Of a DNA stretch of 64,000 nt, positions 17,280 through 25,816 are shown one piece after another. Source of the stretch: Chryseobacterium pennae (lineage in GTDB: Bacteria; Bacteroidota; Bacteroidia; Flavobacteriales; Weeksellaceae); NCBI RefSeq assembly GCF_003385515.1, contig NZ_QNVT01000001.1, forward strand, positions 62,001 to 126,000, in the 5' to 3' direction. The stretch's first letter is position 1. The number at the start of each line of letters is the position of its first letter. Position numbers and translations under genes: made by a program. The notes below the pieces were generated by a model that saw only the letters and a program-made list of their open reading frames with translations, ran no database searches and was not told the origin of the DNA.

Positions 17280-18167
17280 TTAAGGAAAGTTAGGTTCTAT
17301 AAATAATACTACTTTTGATGGCTGGACATTATTATGGGGTTTGTCTCCGCCTTCATGTCTTACACTGAATGACCATCCGTTATCTCCGCCACCAACTATA
17401 CCATACCCCAAATTTCCTCCTGTGGAATGGACCACCGATGGATAAGGGCCTCCCCAGTCATTGTTGACAAAGGCTGAATGACCATGTCCGGCAAGTTCCG
17501 CAACAATCAATTTATGAGAAAGGTCTCCGATGTTAGCACCCATTTGGTTAAGCCGATAATCCAAGGCATGAACAGTACTACTATAAACATAATTCGGATC
17601 ATAGCCAATGGGTGTTTTTCCTCTCAAATCTGTACATTCCTTCCAGAACAGCGGGATTGGTATATTTCTAGGCCAAATCATCACAACACCTTCATTCCTG
17701 ATTGGAGCAGTTTTCATTTCTACGATCTCAAGCCTTTTTTTAATATCCGTTAAATCCAGTTGTGTTGCTGTTTCTTCAAGCTTTTCCATAATCACTTTGA
17801 TGGTGTCCAGCCTTTTGAAATCCGCCCAGTTCCACATATTATCCGGTGTGGATAATCCAAATTTTACGGTTTTCTTTTCAACCAGAACTTTATCTGTTTG
17901 GTCCTGAAAAGTTTTTGTAATCTGTACCGTCTGGATATACACGGAAGAACTCATGATCCCTCCTTCAAAATAGAGAATATCCCCATTGATCACTACAATT
18001 CCCGGACTTACATTTTGCCCGGTTATTGTACATCCCGATAAAATGGTTAAATGTCCTGCAACTTCTCCCAAAACATTAAAGATTGAGTAAGCGTCCTGAA
18101 GCACATCCATTAAATCATTGGTGAGGGGAACTCCGCCAGTTTGGAGAAACTTTATATTGATTCTCAT
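17280..18167 (-). CDS. tail fibre/collar-domain protein
   Basis: The 295-residue protein has an N-terminal baseplate-proximal part, a coiled segment (VIMEKLEETATQLDLTDIKKR) and a C-terminal tail-collar domain with GKTPIGYDPN, AELAGHGHS and a final GGDKPHNNVQPS, where the His residues may bind a metal as in related fibre tips. The start overlaps the previous stop as TAATG. It is probably the short fibre or fibre connector. Confidence 0.78.
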   Translation of the reverse strand: MRINIKFLQTGGVPLTNDLMDVLQDAYSIFNVLGEVAGHLTILSGCTITGQNVSPGIVVINGDILYFEGGIMSSSVYIQTVQITKTFQDQTDKVLVEKKTVKFGLSTPDNMWNWADFKRLDTIKVIMEKLEETATQLDLTDIKKRLEIVEMKTAPIRNEGVVMIWPRNIPIPLFWKECTDLRGKTPIGYDPNYVYSSTVHALDYRLNQMGANIGDLSHKLIVAELAGHGHSAFVNNDWGGPYPSVVHSTGGNLGYGIVGGGDNGWSFSVRHEGGDKPHNNVQPSKVVLFIEPNFP

Positions 18168-18661
18168 TATTGTATTATTTCTATATTGTAACGTTTGCTT
18201 ATTAATTTGTAAAAGTCAATCTCGGCTCTGAGTTGATGCATATTGATTGATGTAGCCGGAATTCTGACGATAAAATCATACTCGCTGTGCAATTCTGCCT
18301 CGGTTCTTAAATACAGTGGCTTCTCATCTCCGTAAAGCCATTGTGTTTTTGAAAAAAAATCATCGTTTTCAGCTTCCGTATATAAATAAACTCCTTCATA
18401 CTGGACGGCGTTCACAATTTCTATTCGTCTGTCAATAGGATCAAAAGCATCATTCAGCCTTCTTTCCATTGAAAACTTCTGGTAGTTAAAATTCATCTTA
18501 ATCAGGTTTTGTTTTCTCCGTTTCATAAATTCAATATATAATGTTTCAAGAGGAAAGATCAGGCACCACACATAATGAAGGGTTACCGATTTTCTCCGGA
18601 AAGTGGGTAGCCACCAAAGGGCTAACCGTTTGTAATTAATGTTGAATAATTCATCTTTCAT
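18167..18661 (-). CDS. baseplate wedge protein, gpI/gp48-like
   Basis: The gene lies where P2 and Mu have gpI/gp48, between baseplate J and the fibres. The 164-residue protein has no membrane segment. The start is fixed by an ATGA overlap with the upstream gene. Sequence similarity is too weak to see directly, so the call rests on gene order. Confidence 0.55.
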   Translation of the reverse strand: MKDELFNINYKRLALWWLPTFRRKSVTLHYVWCLIFPLETLYIEFMKRRKQNLIKMNFNYQKFSMERRLNDAFDPIDRRIEIVNAVQYEGVYLYTEAENDDFFSKTQWLYGDEKPLYLRTEAELHSEYDFIVRIPATSINMHQLRAEIDFYKLISKRYNIEIIQ

Positions 18662-19548
18662 GAGTCGGTAGGTTGATAATTAATGTATTCTATTGCGCCC
18701 CAGTCTTCAATTTTAAATCTCCCGGACTTTGGAATCCTGCTGATTTCAATAGGCTGAAATAATCCATATCCGGTTCCTGGTTCAATCCATTTGCTTGAGA
18801 CCTCTAACTTTTGCAGATCAGTAACTCCGTTAACTTTCTGAATAACATCTTCCAATGCTTCGACAGAAAGTTCACCGTTGAATGGCAGATTTTTTAGAAA
18901 ATTCTGAATAGCGATTTTGACAGGGTATTCTCCCGTCAAAATGCTCATGCCATCAGGGCGCAGGATTAAAGGATCAAAACATATCTTATATTTTAATAAA
19001 AGGATATCAGGCAGGAAATTAACCACTACGATATTGTCTCCTGTTGCCTGTACTCTTTCAATATAGGACATAAAGGCTAACGCTTTTTCGTCAGAAATCA
19101 CCTCGTCCATATTTTCACCGGCTATTTTCATTGAAATTTTCTTCACCCCGTTTCCACTGATATTAGCTGTAACTGACGCATATTTTATAATTTTTGAATC
19201 TTCAATCTGCTGCTCTGTCGCTTTTATAACATTCTCGTTTGCATCTTTATATGTTGGCAGAAACGCTCCGATGTATGAAGTAGGATCTAATTTAAACCCA
19301 TCCTGAAACGAAAGCGCCCGTTCGCGATACCATTTTTCATTGGGTACTTTTTGACTGGCTATTTTTTCGTCAATCTCCTTCATGTGTAACAGAAGGGCCT
19401 GCTGAAAATTAAGGATCATAAAAGCCACAGTTTCCAGAATGTTACGCCAAACCGCTGACTTTGATGTAGAAGTAAGCACCTTTAAAAAAGGGTTAGCTTC
19501 TTTTATTGATAGGATTAGTCCGATTAATTCCTGAAGTGTATTATTCAT
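18658..19548 (-). CDS. baseplate assembly protein J-like (Mu gp47)
   Basis: The 296-residue protein follows the gp25-like and LysM baseplate genes and has the expected middle (SYIGAFLPTYKDANENVIKATEQQ) and C-terminal (FNGELSVEALEDVIQKVNGVTDLQ) elements of baseplate_J proteins, the latter resembling IEKVVLDVPGVKDV-type motifs. It would form the baseplate wedge of the contractile tail. Confidence 0.75.
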   Translation of the reverse strand: MNNTLQELIGLILSIKEANPFLKVLTSTSKSAVWRNILETVAFMILNFQQALLLHMKEIDEKIASQKVPNEKWYRERALSFQDGFKLDPTSYIGAFLPTYKDANENVIKATEQQIEDSKIIKYASVTANISGNGVKKISMKIAGENMDEVISDEKALAFMSYIERVQATGDNIVVVNFLPDILLLKYKICFDPLILRPDGMSILTGEYPVKIAIQNFLKNLPFNGELSVEALEDVIQKVNGVTDLQKLEVSSKWIEPGTGYGLFQPIEISRIPKSGRFKIEDWGAIEYINYQPTDS

Positions 19549-19549
19549 C

Positions 19550-19849
19550 TTAACTTACTTTAAATCCGTTTTCAATCTGCATATATCCGATACCTTTTAA
19601 TGTTGGTATTTCACTATTTTCTCCTGTTGTAAAGCCCGTCGCGGGCTGTATTTTCTTAGCATAGTACTCATTCAGGACATCGGTATTCTTTAAAATATCC
19701 TCAGGAATCTCAGCAAGTGATCCGGCGGACAATATATCGGAAACCGAAAAACCATTGGATACGGCGATGGCAAAACAATTCTCAACGGTTCCGGTATGCT
19801 GTATGGCAATATCCAGAATAGACTGATGAGTTAAAATAATTTCTTCCAT
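19550..19849 (-). CDS. LysM-like tail protein (gpX-type)
   Basis: The 99-residue protein begins with a LysM-like unit (SILDIAIQHTGTVENCFAIAVSNGFSVSDIL) that ends AEIPEDI. Phage proteins with this small domain, such as gpX of P2, sit in the baseplate hub region. It overlaps the next gene by one base. Confidence 0.65.
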   Translation of the reverse strand: MEEIILTHQSILDIAIQHTGTVENCFAIAVSNGFSVSDILSAGSLAEIPEDILKNTDVLNEYYAKKIQPATGFTTGENSEIPTLKGIGYMQIENGFKVS

Positions 19850-20037
19850 TACGTTACCTTTCCTTGTGTTAAAGGCCCTCCCGCACCACTACAAACTCCT
19901 GTAACCGTACCACTTCTGACAAATTCCTCAAAAGCATCTGCCAGTTCCTGAGCTGCTGTGTCAACGTTGCCTGTCGTTTTAGGTTTACTTAAAATAGCTT
20001 TAAGCCTGTTTATTAATTGTGGTTTATTAAGGGGCAT
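19849..20037 (-). CDS. small baseplate-region protein, 62 aa
   Basis: The protein begins MPLNKPQLINRLKAILSK and ends with a Gly-rich tail (GVCSGAGGPLTQGKVT). It overlaps both neighbours slightly and is in the baseplate operon. Similar small proteins occur beside gp25-like genes in Bacteroidetes phages; the role is unknown. Confidence 0.55.
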   Translation of the reverse strand: MPLNKPQLINRLKAILSKPKTTGNVDTAAQELADAFEEFVRSGTVTGVCSGAGGPLTQGKVT

Positions 20038-20323
20038 CTCTTTGGGCGTTTATGGTGAAATTTTCAGCATCTTCAATTTTGAAATCAATACGGCTAAAAC
20101 CATCATATTTTAATTGCTCGTTAATCTCACGGGTAATCCCTTGCCTGGTATTTCTAGCCTTTAACATTCTGGGAACTTCGGCACCCAAAAGCGGAGTATT
20201 TTTAAATTCTCCTTTAAAGGCAATAAGTATACTTTCAATTTCCTGCTGCTCTGATTCTCCAATCTGAAAATCACCGTTTACAATGGAAATATCGTTGTCA
20301 TTATTCAGAAGTATATCAATCAT
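20027..20323 (-). CDS. gp25/W-like baseplate wedge protein (Mu gp46)
   Basis: The 98-residue protein has the compact layout of gp25-like proteins: an acidic N-terminus with DISIVNGDFQIGES, a central helix EIESILIAFKGEFKNTPLLG and a beta C-terminus. It lies just after the spike-region gene, in the order V, W, J seen in contractile phages. Confidence 0.75.
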   Translation of the reverse strand: MIDILLNNDNDISIVNGDFQIGESEQQEIESILIAFKGEFKNTPLLGAEVPRMLKARNTRQGITREINEQLKYDGFSRIDFKIEDAENFTINAQRDAP

Positions 20324-20328
20324 GTTTT

Positions 20329-20829
20329 TTAAGTTAAAATTTTATTTAATGCCTGTTTATTGATGTTTACAATCTCATTTTTGATCTGCATGATTGCCGG
20401 AACGTCAGGGGTTACTCCAATAGAAACTACCACTTTTGCCAACTCATCACATAATTTTCCGAATCCATCCTGAAACCCGTTAAGGACTTCTTTCAGGTTT
20501 TCTCCATCCCGATTAAACTGAAAGCCGGAGCCATCAAACGTGAACTCTGATTTTTCGTTTCTGAAGTAAATTTTTTCAACCTCACTTGCGGATAGGATAA
20601 CGGCCTTATTATTGGTAGAATAAATACCGATTATAACAACACTGCTTATTTTGGGATAAACCAATAATTTATTATGCTTGTTTTCAATGATTGAATTGAT
20701 TGAGCATTTTCTAAAATCATTCCCCGTAGTAAGACTTACAACATGGCATTTATCATTAGTTATAGCAACAACTTTTGCCGTATCTAATACCACTGGAAAT
20801 CGGTTAAGTAATTGTTTTAAACTCTCCAT
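20329..20829 (-). CDS. baseplate spike-region protein (gpV/gp45 position)
   Basis: The 166-residue protein has an N-terminal beta region (OB-like) and a C-terminal helical part rich in Ile and Asn. It overlaps the hub gene by 26 bp. Gene order D, V, W supports a spike or spike-adaptor role, but the Gly/His spike tip repeats are not visible, so the assignment is tentative. Confidence 0.6.
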   Translation of the reverse strand: MESLKQLLNRFPVVLDTAKVVAITNDKCHVVSLTTGNDFRKCSINSIIENKHNKLLVYPKISSVVIIGIYSTNNKAVILSASEVEKIYFRNEKSEFTFDGSGFQFNRDGENLKEVLNGFQDGFGKLCDELAKVVVSIGVTPDVPAIMQIKNEIVNINKQALNKILT

Positions 20830-21805
20830 CCCTGTATGTTTTTCCTATGTCAATTGTTCTCCTGTAACCCCCATTTGCAGTAATATTAATTTCGATTTCA
20901 TCAACGAAATTTTTGGTGTTCCTTTCTTCGTATTTTTTATCTAATACTTTTACTACTTGTCCATGTTCTACACGCGGCCAACCGAAAGAGGTTATTGTAC
21001 CTTTATATCCGCCGAATCTTTTAATATTTTTAAGACGATTTTCACCCATTGCTTTTAATTCCTTTTCCTTCATATCCATTGCAGGTACTTCCCAGTGTTC
21101 AATATCTCCACCGTCTTCTCCAACATCAACCTGTGTATAGCTACCGTCTTTATTTTTAGACTTTACATACAGTTTCACCTTTGCCTCATCTGGAAAAATA
21201 TATTGAAGGTTGTGATCAATAATATTCTCGCAGTACTCGAAAACCGGTTGAGTTTTTGAAACTTTCTCATCAGAATAGACTTTACCACACACTAAGCGCC
21301 CATCCCTGAAAAATGTATAAATGCCTGCTTTCTCCTGAAGTTCATTAAATACCTTAACGGCAGTGGTTTGTTTCATTGAAAAATCACCGTAGATTTCATC
21401 GATACAGTCCAATTCATACCCCGGAGCTACAGCCTGAATAATCTGTTGTACCGTTGCATTTTCAATCGACACACTAGTTTCTTTTCTTTTAAGCTGCCAC
21501 ATTTCATCCTCACAGTAGAGTTCATAAGGAATATTAACCCGTGGTGATCTTGCCACATAGCCGGTAAATTCAGTAAATAACTGGCGGTTATATCCCAGTT
21601 TGATTTCTACTTTAGCACCAACTTTTATAAATTTTCCGAGATGTTCCACCGGTTTTAAAATTCCGTTAACGTCATAATAATAGATGGATTTCGGAAGTTT
21701 AATTGTTGCCGTATCAGTAAAAGTTCTCCAGCTTTTTTTAATATTAACTTCCGTTACTGCCGTGAACTTTAATTTTCCGATCAGTATTTCAATACAGGGT
21801 ACCAT
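20804..21805 (-). CDS. baseplate hub protein, gpD/gp44-like
   Basis: The 333-residue protein has hub features: an N-terminal beta part with WRTFTDTATIKLPK, a middle with YELYCEDEMWQLKRKE and VQQIIQAVAPGYEL, and a C-terminal part with VKLYVKSKNKDGSY, followed by a Gly-rich GGYRRTIDIGKTY end. These fit the late-control gpD/gp27 fold. It starts with a TAATG overlap. Confidence 0.75.
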   Translation of the reverse strand: MVPCIEILIGKLKFTAVTEVNIKKSWRTFTDTATIKLPKSIYYYDVNGILKPVEHLGKFIKVGAKVEIKLGYNRQLFTEFTGYVARSPRVNIPYELYCEDEMWQLKRKETSVSIENATVQQIIQAVAPGYELDCIDEIYGDFSMKQTTAVKVFNELQEKAGIYTFFRDGRLVCGKVYSDEKVSKTQPVFEYCENIIDHNLQYIFPDEAKVKLYVKSKNKDGSYTQVDVGEDGGDIEHWEVPAMDMKEKELKAMGENRLKNIKRFGGYKGTITSFGWPRVEHGQVVKVLDKKYEERNTKNFVDEIEINITANGGYRRTIDIGKTYRDGEFKTIT

Positions 21806-22401
21806 TATGGAGAGATTATAAAGGGAATTTTACTTTTTGCCTCAATTTCAAAAGCCTGAATATGTGAGTAACCAATAGAAGGCGTTAATACGAGTTTGTG
21901 AATGCTCATATAATTAATACCAAGCATCGTTAATAAGGTTCCTTCACACTCCAGTAATGAAGTTTTAAGTTCACAAACCCTTTGTAATTCCTTAACCTGC
22001 TGCTCCGGGTAATCGGTGCTGTCATAATTGATAATAAGCCCTCTAATGGTAAGCTGCCAGTCATCCAATGCAATGAGTTCCTCTATGTTTCCATCGCGTC
22101 CGAAAATATCAGTCTCCACAATCTTTTTAGGTCTTATAGGTTCAATGGTAGTTTCAAGAGGAAAAGAGTATCCTGTGAACTGTTCACGAGTTCCTTCAAC
22201 ATAAGAAGGTTTTAAGTCTATAAAATCCCAGACTGGTGTTCCCATCACTGAAATTTTAGCAGATTCATTATGGGTGGGCAGTACCTGTATATCATCAAAC
22301 CTGTTAAACAGAGTCTCTGCAACGGTCTGTGTTGCAAAACCCAGTTTAAAAGGAAAGTGTCTTCCCATAAGTTCTTTAACGTTAATATTATAACTCGACA
22401 T
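21805..22401 (-). CDS. DUF6046-like tail/baseplate protein
   Basis: The 198-residue protein begins MSSYNINVKELMGRHFPFKL and has WQLTIRGLIIN and PEQQVKELQRVCEL, patterns that I associate with the Bacteroidetes phage DUF6046 family near the hub. The ATG at 22401 is chosen over the frame extension to 22437, which runs into the chaperone. It may correspond functionally to the Mu gpN/gp43 position. Confidence 0.65.
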   Translation of the reverse strand: MSSYNINVKELMGRHFPFKLGFATQTVAETLFNRFDDIQVLPTHNESAKISVMGTPVWDFIDLKPSYVEGTREQFTGYSFPLETTIEPIRPKKIVETDIFGRDGNIEELIALDDWQLTIRGLIINYDSTDYPEQQVKELQRVCELKTSLLECEGTLLTMLGINYMSIHKLVLTPSIGYSHIQAFEIEAKSKIPFIISP

Positions 22402-23022
22402 TTTCTCCTTCTTTTGCGTTAGCTCTTTTGTTTTCAAAAAACAGTACCCATTTCAGCTGCTCCCATTTATTCCAGAAAGTATGGTCGTCCAGTTCTTCCG
22501 GGGAAGGTATTTTAAAATGATAGCTTAATAGGGCACCTACTTTACGAATGAAATCAAATCCGGCCTCCTTATTAATCGGAAGCCCTAAACTTCCCCCAGT
22601 TCAGCTTCTAAAAATTTGATAATTCCCGAAGCCTGAATCGCCGCTGTATCAGCAATGTCACCACTCATTTTTAATCTTTCATCACCACCAAGCCAGCAGT
22701 TATCCCGGATAAACTCCCCACATTCTAAAATTTTATTTTGTGAATACATGGAAAGCGCGGTGGCTTTGATCTCCCTTCCCGGAGGTTTCAGATAACCAAC
22801 AATAGGGTTTCCATCTTTATCTTTTACCGTCAGCTTGTGAAGCTTATCCGTTTTAAACTTTTTCTTCCACTCCGTGATCTGCTCTATGGTGATATTACCT
22901 TCTTTTGTTTCCATTGACATTTTTTTTAATTGTATTTTATGACTGAGTTCGTTGTTGGTGTTCTTTACTGTGAAGGGGATGCCCATTTCTTTGCATTGGT
23001 CCCTTAGTTCCTGCCGGCTCAT
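22388..23022 (-). CDS. tail assembly chaperone with -1 frameshift extension
   Basis: Frame 0 (22585-23022, 145 residues, ending FLEAELGEV) follows the tail tube gene, where contractile phages encode the assembly chaperone. A second open frame in -1 begins immediately after a TGA (22601-22603) and runs to the TAA at 22388, adding about 70 residues (from GGSLGLPINKEAG to KEGENVEL). The overlap is only about 16 nt and contains G5 (22597-22593), a plausible slip site. Programmed -1 shifts in this gene pair are known in many tailed phages including Mu. The tape-measure gene, which normally follows, is elsewhere. Confidence 0.7.
22593..22597 (-). promoter_or_regulatory. G5 slippery run in tail chaperone
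   Basis: Within CTG GGG GAA the glycine codon can re-pair one base back on GGG. It lies inside the short window between the -1 frame stop and the frame-0 stop, so any shift must occur here. It is not a canonical heptamer. Confidence 0.5.
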
Positions 23023-23456
23023 TAGGCTGCAAAGTCTATATCATGAATATATAACGGGCTTTCTACAACGATAGCATTGTTGCTTCCCGCCTCAGCAGAT
23101 CTTCCGTTTTCCTTGAACTTACAGCCGTAAAGGACATGACAGACTTGTAAGCCCATATCATCCACATAAGAAACCGTTATCGGAAAGGGCGGGATATCCT
23201 GCAAGGTTTTTCCTTTAGGTAGCTTCGCCTGAATGGCGTCCACCGTTTCACTCAAAAGACCGATACTTCCTTCACAGACTTCATCCCCTTGGGTATATCC
23301 AACTGATTTGGTCGTTCCCACAACCTTTACTGGATCAATAGCATCGGTTCTTTTGTATTCTATTTTGGTAACGCCCATGAAGGTCGCCCCCAAGGCGGTA
23401 ATACGGACATTCCCATAGTTCCTGTATTTTCCATTAATTCTTGTCTGAGTAACCAT
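23022..23456 (-). CDS. phage tail tube protein
   Basis: The 144-residue protein follows the sheath gene directly and has beta-rich content with a conserved DPVKVVGTTKSVGYTQGDEV core, as in Mu-type tail tubes. It would polymerise to form the inner tube of the contractile tail. Confidence 0.78.
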   Translation of the reverse strand: MVTQTRINGKYRNYGNVRITALGATFMGVTKIEYKRTDAIDPVKVVGTTKSVGYTQGDEVCEGSIGLLSETVDAIQAKLPKGKTLQDIPPFPITVSYVDDMGLQVCHVLYGCKFKENGRSAEAGSNNAIVVESPLYIHDIDFAA

Positions 23457-23458
23457 TT

Positions 23459-24715
23459 TTATTGAGTATTTAAAGGGTTTCTGAATCCCACTTTTAGGGT
23501 AATCCTTCTGCCGATGGCTACAGGAATAAAGGTTAATAACACTATAAATTCACTCGTTGCCAGTACATTTTGCTCCGGGTTGATGTACGCATCCACACCG
23601 CCGCTTATATCGCCATTTGCCACCATCGGATCAAGAGAAACCTTTGTAATGGTTTCTAAGTCCTTAACCGTTTCCGGAGCCATAAAGCCCGTATTTTCAT
23701 CAACGTATAAACGTCCTTTCACTTTTGGGGTTAAAGCTGCCTTAGCGAGTTTGATCGCCTTTTTTATGGTTCGGTTATTTTCCCCATAGGCAAAATCTGA
23801 AGTAATTTTACAACAGGTGTGAGTATCACCTATATAGATTCCTGCTGTTGAAGAAATCCCGCCCAGATTAACAATAGGAGCAAAATAGATGTAGCCTTTT
23901 TCATCCAGGTTGTCCAAATCAATATCAGAATAGTCACTCAGCTTATTGCCGGAACTAAGTCCGGGAATAATAAAGGTTTTCGCATCAACGTTGGTTAGGT
24001 TAAAATCACCTATTTGTTCCCCCGCATTCTGCGAAACATCCGCCTTAGAAACCATTGCTGTATAATCTTCAACGGCTGCATATCCTTTGTATACATCATC
24101 ACGGCTTGAAACCTCGTAATCTGCACCAATCACCACGGAAACATCCGGGCATTCACTTACAAGCATTCTTAAATTAAGGGCTGCAGCCGATGTTCCTGAA
24201 TAGCTTCTGCCTTCAATATAAATTTCACAGTAGCGGTCTTTTGTCCACTGGGAATCGGCCAGAGCCTGTGCTTTATAAATGGCATTAATACTGTCTTTAT
24301 CGAGTCCCGCTTCTATGGTTGGCGTATAATCTGAGACCGGATTTAATGAAACAGAAGCCTGCACAATTTCTCCGGCTTTTTCCCTTAATAGTTTGGCTAA
24401 ATAATTATTGTCTTTATCCACCATCTGAGTTAGGGTAACTCCCTGAGCAACGGGCATAAAATGTACTGTAATGGATGGATTATGTATAAAAAAGCGTCTT
24501 AGCCTTTCATATACAAGCAGTTTTTTGTCCGTATCATATTCTGCGGTAATTCCTAATGATTCAACCTCCTGAATACTTTTTAAGGTGTAAATATTTCCTA
24601 GTACCATTTCAGAAGTGGCTATGGCATTCATCACGCTGCCAGTTACCATGTCGGCGGAGGGATTTCTTCTCCCAAGCCCGCCGTTAAGCTTTTGTACTAT
24701 CAGTCTGGGACGCAT
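23459..24715 (-). CDS. contractile tail sheath protein (DUF2586 type)
   Basis: The 418-residue protein has the DUF2586-like sheath pattern: an N-terminal Gly-rich part, a central ALNLRMLVSECPDVSVVIGAD region and a C-terminal YVDENTGFMAPETVKD followed by IGRRITLKVGF. The presence of a sheath defines a myovirus-type tail. The start overlaps the upstream gene by 32 bp; MRPRLIV is the best start. Confidence 0.85.
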   Translation of the reverse strand: MRPRLIVQKLNGGLGRRNPSADMVTGSVMNAIATSEMVLGNIYTLKSIQEVESLGITAEYDTDKKLLVYERLRRFFIHNPSITVHFMPVAQGVTLTQMVDKDNNYLAKLLREKAGEIVQASVSLNPVSDYTPTIEAGLDKDSINAIYKAQALADSQWTKDRYCEIYIEGRSYSGTSAAALNLRMLVSECPDVSVVIGADYEVSSRDDVYKGYAAVEDYTAMVSKADVSQNAGEQIGDFNLTNVDAKTFIIPGLSSGNKLSDYSDIDLDNLDEKGYIYFAPIVNLGGISSTAGIYIGDTHTCCKITSDFAYGENNRTIKKAIKLAKAALTPKVKGRLYVDENTGFMAPETVKDLETITKVSLDPMVANGDISGGVDAYINPEQNVLATSEFIVLLTFIPVAIGRRITLKVGFRNPLNTQ

Positions 24716-25229
24716 CTTTCTTGGTTTTAACAGTTAGTGTTTTATTCAGTTCTTCAAGTTGTTTATTCGCGGCTTCCAGTTGTTGCTTCAGATTTTCATT
24801 TTCTGTTGCAACATTGGAAAGCTTCTCCAGATCGGCACCCATTTCGGTAAGCAGGCGGTCTTTTTCAGCGTATTTTTCACGAAGTGAAATAACAGCGGTA
24901 ACAGTTTTGTCCGTGTCAGCGTTGGCCGGTTCATAATCATGGTCAAGATCACAAACTTCCATCACATCTTCGATGATTCCTTCTAAGGTTTTTCGTGCCA
25001 CTTCAGAATGATGCAGAGCCTCCTGTACATCCGAATCATCCTCATCCTGGGTCCCTTCACGAAAAAAGACTTCAGGCTCATTTTCAAACCCTCTTAAATC
25101 GTGGTAATCTTTAGCAGCCTTTTCTTCAAAGAAACACTGCCCATTTTCTGAAATAAAAATTTTATTGGTCTCAGGGTATCTTTCAAAAAGAGCATTGGCT
25201 TTTTCCTGAAATTTCTTTTTATTAGACAT
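24684..25229 (-). CDS. acidic coiled-coil phage protein
   Basis: The 181-residue protein is strongly acidic in the middle (TQDEDDSDVQEALHH) and ends in a coiled coil (TENENLKQQLEAANKQLEEL). Proteins of this kind lie between capsid and sheath in Bacteroidetes Mu-like phages and may be tail-completion or head-tail connector parts. The function is not recognised. Confidence 0.6.
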   Translation of the reverse strand: MSNKKKFQEKANALFERYPETNKIFISENGQCFFEEKAAKDYHDLRGFENEPEVFFREGTQDEDDSDVQEALHHSEVARKTLEGIIEDVMEVCDLDHDYEPANADTDKTVTAVISLREKYAEKDRLLTEMGADLEKLSNVATENENLKQQLEAANKQLEELNKTLTVKTKKDASQTDSTKA

Positions 25230-25347
25230 AAAGTGAATTTTTAAATTCGTTAGTGATTATTTTCCGGCTGTAGTGGTTTCCTGCTTCCACAGGAAACCGA
25301 CTGAGCCAGACAAAATAAAATAGATATAGAGTTAAAAAAGATTTCAT
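25222..25347 (-). CDS. small hydrophobic 41-aa protein next to endolysin
   Basis: The ATG lies one base after the endolysin stop, and the ORF overlaps the next start by 8 bp, so the spacing is that of a real gene. The product begins MKSFLTLYLFYFVWLSRFP, a hydrophobic or signal-like segment, and has a basic tail. It might be a small holin or lysis accessory; it is too short to judge by sequence alone. Confidence 0.45.
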   Translation of the reverse strand: MKSFLTLYLFYFVWLSRFPVEAGNHYSRKIITNEFKNSLYV

Positions 25348-25348
25348 T

Positions 25349-25804
25349 TTAATAGTTCAAATACCCTTTAATAGTGTTTCTTGAACGTTTTCTTCTGCAC
25401 ACTTTAATCCCCTCACGGCTACCGGCATCATTGGTATTTCCTTCTATGGTATAAATAAATTCTTCGTCGAAATTCTCAACGAGGCCGGTATGCCCTTTCC
25501 CTTTACCAAAATCCATGATAAACACAGACCCGATCAGGGGAACAGAGGATTTTATATGTGGGCCGGATTTATTCCATGCATTTATAACACTCCCTGTTTT
25601 AATGGCCGTATTATGAATATTCATTGATTGAGAAGCCTTAGCAAAACACCAGTATACAAAGGCCATGCACCAAGCTGCAGGAAAGTTGATTTTTACACTG
25701 GAGAGGTAGCTTTTAACTGGTTCTCCCCAGTTGGAACCCGGAGGGTTTTCCTGCTTTCCGATTTGCGAGGCTGCAATTTCTAAAGCTTTTATAGATAATT
25801 TCAT
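25349..25804 (-). CDS. CHAP-like (TIGR02594) phage endolysin
   Basis: The 151-residue protein has the NlpC/CHAP catalytic layout: Cys in FPAAWCMAFVYW, His in GKGHTGLVE and Asn in EGNTNDAG. It lacks a signal peptide, so a holin or other route is needed for export. It lies between the capsid and sheath genes and would cleave peptidoglycan peptides at lysis. Confidence 0.85.
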   Translation of the reverse strand: MKLSIKALEIAASQIGKQENPPGSNWGEPVKSYLSSVKINFPAAWCMAFVYWCFAKASQSMNIHNTAIKTGSVINAWNKSGPHIKSSVPLIGSVFIMDFGKGKGHTGLVENFDEEFIYTIEGNTNDAGSREGIKVCRRKRSRNTIKGYLNY

Positions 25805-25816
25805 TGTGTATATTTT

